Translations under genes and position numbers: made by a program
In this document: piece after piece, positions 60,155 through 64,000 of the stretch
Layout of the letters: each line of letters starts with the position of its first letter
Numbering within the stretch: position 1 is the stretch's first letter
Notes under the pieces: model-generated
The model's input: only the letters and a program-made list of their open reading frames with translations
Databases searched by the model: none
What the model was told of the DNA's origin: nothing
Assembly: GCA_016286055.1 (NCBI GenBank)
Contig: JAEERW010000008.1
Location: 160,604-224,603 of the forward strand
DNA from: Bacteroidales bacterium
GTDB lineage: Bacteria > Bacteroidota > Bacteroidia > Bacteroidales > UBA3824
Direction of reading: 5' to 3'
DNA: 64,000 nt

Positions 60155-61570
60155 ATGGACGAGAAGGTTTTTAAAGATACTCCGATAATACCCGGTGTAA
60201 TGCGTGCGAGCGATATTCCCGGCGTGCCGCCGATGATTTCAAAAATGCGGCAGATGTATGAGTATGGCGGTGGCGACCCTTTGTTGCAAGCCAAAAACTT
60301 TTACCGTCAGGGCAAGTTTATGGAAAATTTTGAGGATAATGCCACGGTGAACGTTCATTTTCAGCATTATTTTCCCACCTATCACGATATGAATGTGAGT
60401 CAGTTGCGCACATATTTTACTTGGCGCACCGATGTTCGCAATGGTGTGTTTAAACCTACCTCGCTGTCGTATCTATACCTTTATATTTACGAACTTATCA
60501 ATGGCATTGGCGTAAAGTCGCCACAAGATTCGCTCAGCAAGATGGACAAAATCCGTGACGCATATTCGGGCGAAAGTTACGATGCCCGCCGTGTGGTTAA
60601 CTATCTGAACCATTGGGCATGCGATTTGTGCATTGTTAACAATCTTCCCAAAGAAACGCTTGAAAAATATTCTACCGACAGTAACGAGAATCACCGCGCT
60701 CTATCGCTGCTGCATAATCCCGACAATGCCTCCGACGATGAGATTTTTGCAGCTTTTGAACTCCTTTCTGCCAAAAAAATCACAAAATCGCCTGTGTTTA
60801 CAAAGCAGGGCGAAATCGGCAAAAAATATTTTGTAGGCGTTTGGCGATATTTGACTAAGGAACTGTTTAACAATATTTTTGGCGAACCTGTTACCCGAAG
60901 TTGGCAACCTTTTGCTAATGCAATTTACTATGCTGCGGCTAAAACCGACGATGCTATTTACGAATTATATCCCACATTGATGTACATTTTCCGCCGTGGC
61001 GAATGGTATCAGAAGTTTTACGATTTTGCCTATCCGCAAAAACGTATGTTGGTAAATTACATTGGTGCAGTGGATTACAAACTCCGTCAGTATTTTCGCA
61101 CGGGCAGCAAGGTAAAAGAGATGGAGGCGTATCAGCCATTTTTTGAAGGTATCGACAAGGCTATCCGCTATTGCGAATTTCAATCACGTCCGCAAGTGTC
61201 GGTAAACCTCTCATCCTTAGACCAAATACGCACCGATTCTGCCGAAACCCGCGAAAGCCTTCTCACAGAGGAGGATTTGATTGATATTGAAACCACTACG
61301 TCGCACGCACCCATTGCTGCCGTAGAAACTGTGTGCACTCCGTCTCAACAATCACAATCTATCGAAAATCAAATTCTCATAGCCCTTTTGCAAAATTCGT
61401 CTGTTAGCGAAATTATTAAAACACACCATCTTATGCCATCTGTTTTGGCGGATAAGATTAATGAGATGTATTTTGATGAATTTGCCGACAATGTGGTGGA
61501 TTGTGATGGGTCAACTATCACATTAATAGATGATTACGCAGAATATTTAAAGAATTTGCTTTTGTCGTAG
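60155..61570 (+). CDS. TerB-N/TerB-C domain protein
   Basis: A 471-residue protein with the TerB-N domain (about 50-160: MNVSQLRTYFTWRTDVRNG, SLSYLYLYIYELINGIGV) and a TerB-C type end (about 385-471: IENQILIALLQNSSVSEI, LADKINEMYFDEFADNVVD, LIDDYAEYLKNLL). These domains belong to Ter-linked stress and conflict systems, where they are usually encoded with a P-loop ATPase of the BrxC/BrxD type and a superfamily II helicase, thought to act on DNA. Here the ATPase follows after 56 bases but no helicase is seen. A TATCTTAG box precedes the gene. Start ATG at 60155. Confidence 0.85.
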   Translation: MDEKVFKDTPIIPGVMRASDIPGVPPMISKMRQMYEYGGGDPLLQAKNFYRQGKFMENFEDNATVNVHFQHYFPTYHDMNVSQLRTYFTWRTDVRNGVFKPTSLSYLYLYIYELINGIGVKSPQDSLSKMDKIRDAYSGESYDARRVVNYLNHWACDLCIVNNLPKETLEKYSTDSNENHRALSLLHNPDNASDDEIFAAFELLSAKKITKSPVFTKQGEIGKKYFVGVWRYLTKELFNNIFGEPVTRSWQPFANAIYYAAAKTDDAIYELYPTLMYIFRRGEWYQKFYDFAYPQKRMLVNYIGAVDYKLRQYFRTGSKVKEMEAYQPFFEGIDKAIRYCEFQSRPQVSVNLSSLDQIRTDSAETRESLLTEEDLIDIETTTSHAPIAAVETVCTPSQQSQSIENQILIALLQNSSVSEIIKTHHLMPSVLADKINEMYFDEFADNVVDCDGSTITLIDDYAEYLKNLLLS

Positions 61571-61626
61571 TCATTATCCGGCATTTTTATTATTTTTGCC
61601 ACGCATTACTCAGAAATCAATTTTTT

Positions 61627-62952
61627 ATGGAACAGGTAAAAATACCCCGACGCATTGCGCAAACTGTGCTCAACTCGCTCAAAGGCGGTGTTGTGCCGCG
61701 TATTGGTCTGCCTTACATTGCCGTTGGCCGCAAAAACGAGATTGCCGCGCTTCTTCACGATGTGGATATTATTTCGGAAGGCGGAGCATCGTTTCGTTTT
61801 ATTGTGGGCAAATATGGTTCGGGCAAGAGTTTTCTTTTGCAGACTATCCGCAACTATGTGATGGACAAGGGTTTTGTGGTGGCTGATGCCGACCTTTCGC
61901 CCGAACGTCGTTTGCAAGGTACACGCGGTCAGGGTCTAGCTACTTATCGCGAACTTATTTCAAACCTTTCTACCAAAACAAAACCCGAAGGTGGTGCGCT
62001 AACATTGGTTCTCGACCGTTGGATTTCGGGTGTACAGAGTGCCGCAGTTCAGGAAACAGGTTTGGATATCAACAATCCCGAACTCGCCAAAGAGGTTGAC
62101 CGCAGAATTTTTGCCGTTACATCGTCGCTTGGCGAACTTGTGCACGGTTTTGAGTTTGGAAAACTTCTCTCAGCATATTATCACGCATATTTAGATGGTG
62201 ACGATACCACAAAAGCGAAGGTAACACGTTGGTTTCGTGGTGAATATATCCAAAAACGTGAAGCAAAAGACGAACTCGGCATAAGTATCATCATCACCGA
62301 CGACGATTGGTACGACTATCTGAAACTCTTTGCCAATTTTTTCCGCCTTGCGGGTTATACAGGTTTGATGGTGATGATCGACGAACTTGTGAATATCTAC
62401 AAGATTCCGCAATCTATTAGCCGTCAGTACAATTACGAAAAAATGCTCACAATGTATAACGATACTTTGCAAGGCAAGGCTAAATATCTTGGCATAATAA
62501 TGGGCGCAACTCCGCAAACCGTTGAAGATAAGCGTCGTGGCGTGTATAGTTACGAGGCTCTCCGTTCGCGACTTGCCGAGGGACGTTTTTCAAAACCCGG
62601 CACACGCGACCTTCTTGCGCCGATAATCCGTTTAGACCCGCTTTCTGCCGAGGAGATGCTTGTGCTGTGCGAAAAACTCCGCGATATGCACGCTGGACTT
62701 TATAATTACACCACCCGCCTTACCACCGACGATTTGGTAACTTTCGTAAAAACAGAGTTTTCGCGCATAGGTGCCGACCAAAACATCACTCCCCGCGAAG
62801 TAATCCGCGATTTTATAGAACTCTCCGACCTATTGTACCAAAACCCCTCGCTTCACCTCTCCGACATCCTCACCTCCGGCGATTTCACCTTCGCCAAATC
62901 TGAGGCAGTGTCGGACGATAGGGTAGAGGAGTTTGCTGAGTTTGAGATTTAG
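61627..62952 (+). CDS. BrxC/BrxD-like (DUF2791) P-loop ATPase
   Basis: A 441-residue ATPase of the BREX-associated DUF2791 (BrxC/BrxD) family. It begins IPRRIAQTVLNSLKGGVVPRIGLPYIAVGRKNEI, the family's conserved opening. Walker A GKYGSGKS is at 61-68 and the Walker-B-like strand GLMVMIDELVNIYKI is about 250-265. A sensor-like motif, YLGIIMGATPQTVEDKRRGV, follows. It pairs with the TerB protein upstream. The -7-like TATTTTTG at 61591-61598 could give it an internal promoter. The last four bases overlap the stop of the convergent truncated ATPase gene. Confidence 0.87.
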   Translation: MEQVKIPRRIAQTVLNSLKGGVVPRIGLPYIAVGRKNEIAALLHDVDIISEGGASFRFIVGKYGSGKSFLLQTIRNYVMDKGFVVADADLSPERRLQGTRGQGLATYRELISNLSTKTKPEGGALTLVLDRWISGVQSAAVQETGLDINNPELAKEVDRRIFAVTSSLGELVHGFEFGKLLSAYYHAYLDGDDTTKAKVTRWFRGEYIQKREAKDELGISIIITDDDWYDYLKLFANFFRLAGYTGLMVMIDELVNIYKIPQSISRQYNYEKMLTMYNDTLQGKAKYLGIIMGATPQTVEDKRRGVYSYEALRSRLAEGRFSKPGTRDLLAPIIRLDPLSAEEMLVLCEKLRDMHAGLYNYTTRLTTDDLVTFVKTEFSRIGADQNITPREVIRDFIELSDLLYQNPSLHLSDILTSGDFTFAKSEAVSDDRVEEFAEFEI

Positions 62953-63929
62953 ATAAATTGTGTCAAATATACAGGCAATAATAGTGTTTCTTTATCTTTG
63001 CTTAAATCTTTGGTGTAAATAAGGTATCGTTTTTCGATGATATTAGAATACTTCTCGCAGAAAGCGTCAAGCGATTTGTGAGAGTTGTAACCCGACGATT
63101 TTACTTCGATAGGATGTAGTTTCGCACCACGGGATAGCAAAAAGTCAATCTCATAGTTATGAGTGGCATCTTTTGACCAAGTGTAGTAAAATAGTTTATT
63201 TCCTGTGGCTGCGAGGGTCTGTGCTATAATATTTTCGTAAATATAACCGAGGTTGGTGCTTAGTTTGTCATTAAGAAGTTTCTGATATATAATATTTTCA
63301 GTGTGGTCTTTGTCCCAAAATGCGAGTGTAACAAATAGACCTGTGTCGGCACAGAAAATCTTGAATTTAGAAACATCTTTTGTAAGCGACATACCTACGT
63401 TGGGGTCGTTTGAATGATATGAGAATAATACCGTTTTGCTGTCTTCAAGATCTTTCAAAAACTCTGTGAGTTTTTCTTTGTCTGTGTCGCCGAGTACAGC
63501 ATACGGTTTGTAACGGTTGTTGGTCTGACTTAGTTGAGATGGTATTTCCATAAAAAGAGTTTCCAACCTTCCTGATTGATCCAATTTTTGAAAATCATCT
63601 TGATAGATTTTGATAATACTACGTTTTGCTCTGTCTACCAAACTGAAATTGTTAGTTTCGAGATAAGTGTTAACAGCCTGAGGCATACCACCTATGAGCA
63701 TATATAGTCTAAAATCTCTCATTTTGTCGCGGTGTGCCCTGTCGAGAGGTAGTTTGTTGTCAAAGAATGTTCTTAATAGAGGAATAGAGTTTATATCTCC
63801 TAATGCCCATCTAAACTCCTCATAATCCATAGGATATAGTGTAAGCCGTTCTTCTTCGCTTGGAAGTGTGATGTATCCCCCACACCACAAAAAATCTTTT
63901 CCCCCACCCCTTACCCCTTTATCCCTCAA
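62949..63929 (-). pseudogene. 5'-truncated ATPase of the AAA_14/DUF4143 type
   Basis: What remains is the C-terminal two thirds of an AAA_14 plus DUF4143 protein. From about 63,880 onward it reads ITLPSEEERLTLYPMDYEEF, which is the region after the AAA core, then MLIGGMPQAVNTYLE, YENIIAQTLAATGNKLFYYT and DFLLSRGAKLHPIEVKSS (the nuclease-like DUF4143 end) to the stop. The Walker A and B half (about 130 residues) is missing. Instead the frame continues upstream into unrelated low-complexity sequence (GVRGGGKDFLWCGG) with no sensible start. The break at about 63,885 therefore looks like an insertion or recombination end point. Such ATPases are often mobile or toxin-linked. Confidence 0.75.
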
Positions 63930-64000
63930 TCACTTAGCATTTCCCGAATTTCACTCAAAAAGTAATTTATGGTGATTTTATGGTGATTGGGGAAGGGATG
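63926..64000 (-). CDS. Partial ORF tail running off the right edge, family unknown
   Basis: Twenty-four codons are open to the window edge and end in TGA at 63928-63926, reading NHHKITINYFLSEIREMLSD at the C-terminus. The upstream part is outside the window. The codon choice looks coding-like and the sequence does not match the missing half of the ATPase next to it, so it probably belongs to the element that joined here. The 40 bases between it and the ATPase remnant are a G-rich (minus strand) low-complexity run. Confidence 0.35.
   Translation of the reverse strand, partial: HPFPNHHKITINYFLSEIREMLSD

Noticed and set aside
60155-62952. A BREX phage-defence system based on the BrxC/BrxD-like ATPase
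   Set aside because: No PglX methyltransferase, PglZ, BrxA, BrxB or BrxL gene is nearby; the TerB partner points to the Ter-linked cluster type.

Overview
The window is chromosomal DNA of a member of the Bacteroidota, most likely the order Bacteroidales. Supporting signs are promoters of the Bacteroidota type (TTTG, about 19-20 bases, then TAnnTTTG), a surface protein with a type IX secretion C-terminal sorting domain, imelysin and 6-bladed-propeller lipoproteins, an LspA with a long periplasmic insertion, and an AsnA-type asparagine synthetase. The exact genus cannot be told from the sequence alone. No rRNA, CRISPR array, transposase, integrase or reverse transcriptase is visible.

Layout. 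1-9.9 kb: envelope and housekeeping genes (OmpA-family protein, Ig-like lipoprotein, lspA, a large HAMP-GAF-PAS sensor ending in a degenerate hemerythrin domain, metF, ettA). 9.9-17.0 kb: an Asn/Lys-rich, AT-rich two-gene island on the minus strand, bounded by hairpins and with its own promoter. It encodes a TIR plus SIR2-like protein and a 1534-residue nSTAND-type NTPase ending in an FGE/C-type-lectin-like domain. This is the best candidate for an undescribed conflict (anti-phage) system. 17-20.4 kb: a propeller lipoprotein, then three small-molecule enzymes (GNAT, isochorismatase-like hydrolase, PhzF). 20.4-30.9 kb: two adjacent minus-strand operons. One is a hemerythrin-LuxR regulator, a chorismatase/RidA-like protein and the cytochrome c assembly protein CcsBA. 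The other is a porin, imelysin, di-heme oxidoreductase, second porin and cytochrome-c-like lipoprotein. They plausibly work together: CcsBA attaches heme to the c-type proteins, and the LuxR regulator may control both operons through NarL-like 7-2-7 sites. Long inverted repeats sit in two gaps of the second operon.

31-46 kb: a strange 158-base tRNA-like sequence, an esterase-nucleotidase fusion, a thioredoxin-like TlpA protein, asnA, sugar aminotransferase, YfhO protein, acetyltransferase, then leuS, prs, rplY, pth and an S4 protein. 46-54 kb: secreted and surface proteins, tRNA-Leu(CAA), two flippase-like membrane proteins, two unknown secreted proteins, frr. 54.5-60.1 kb: a propeller-PAS-SpoIIE phosphatase overlapping a U32 protease-family gene by one base. 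60.1-64 kb: a TerB-N/TerB-C protein with a BrxC/BrxD-like ATPase (a second conflict or stress module, apparently without its usual helicase), and an AAA/DUF4143 gene cut off at its 5' end where unrelated sequence begins near 63,885.
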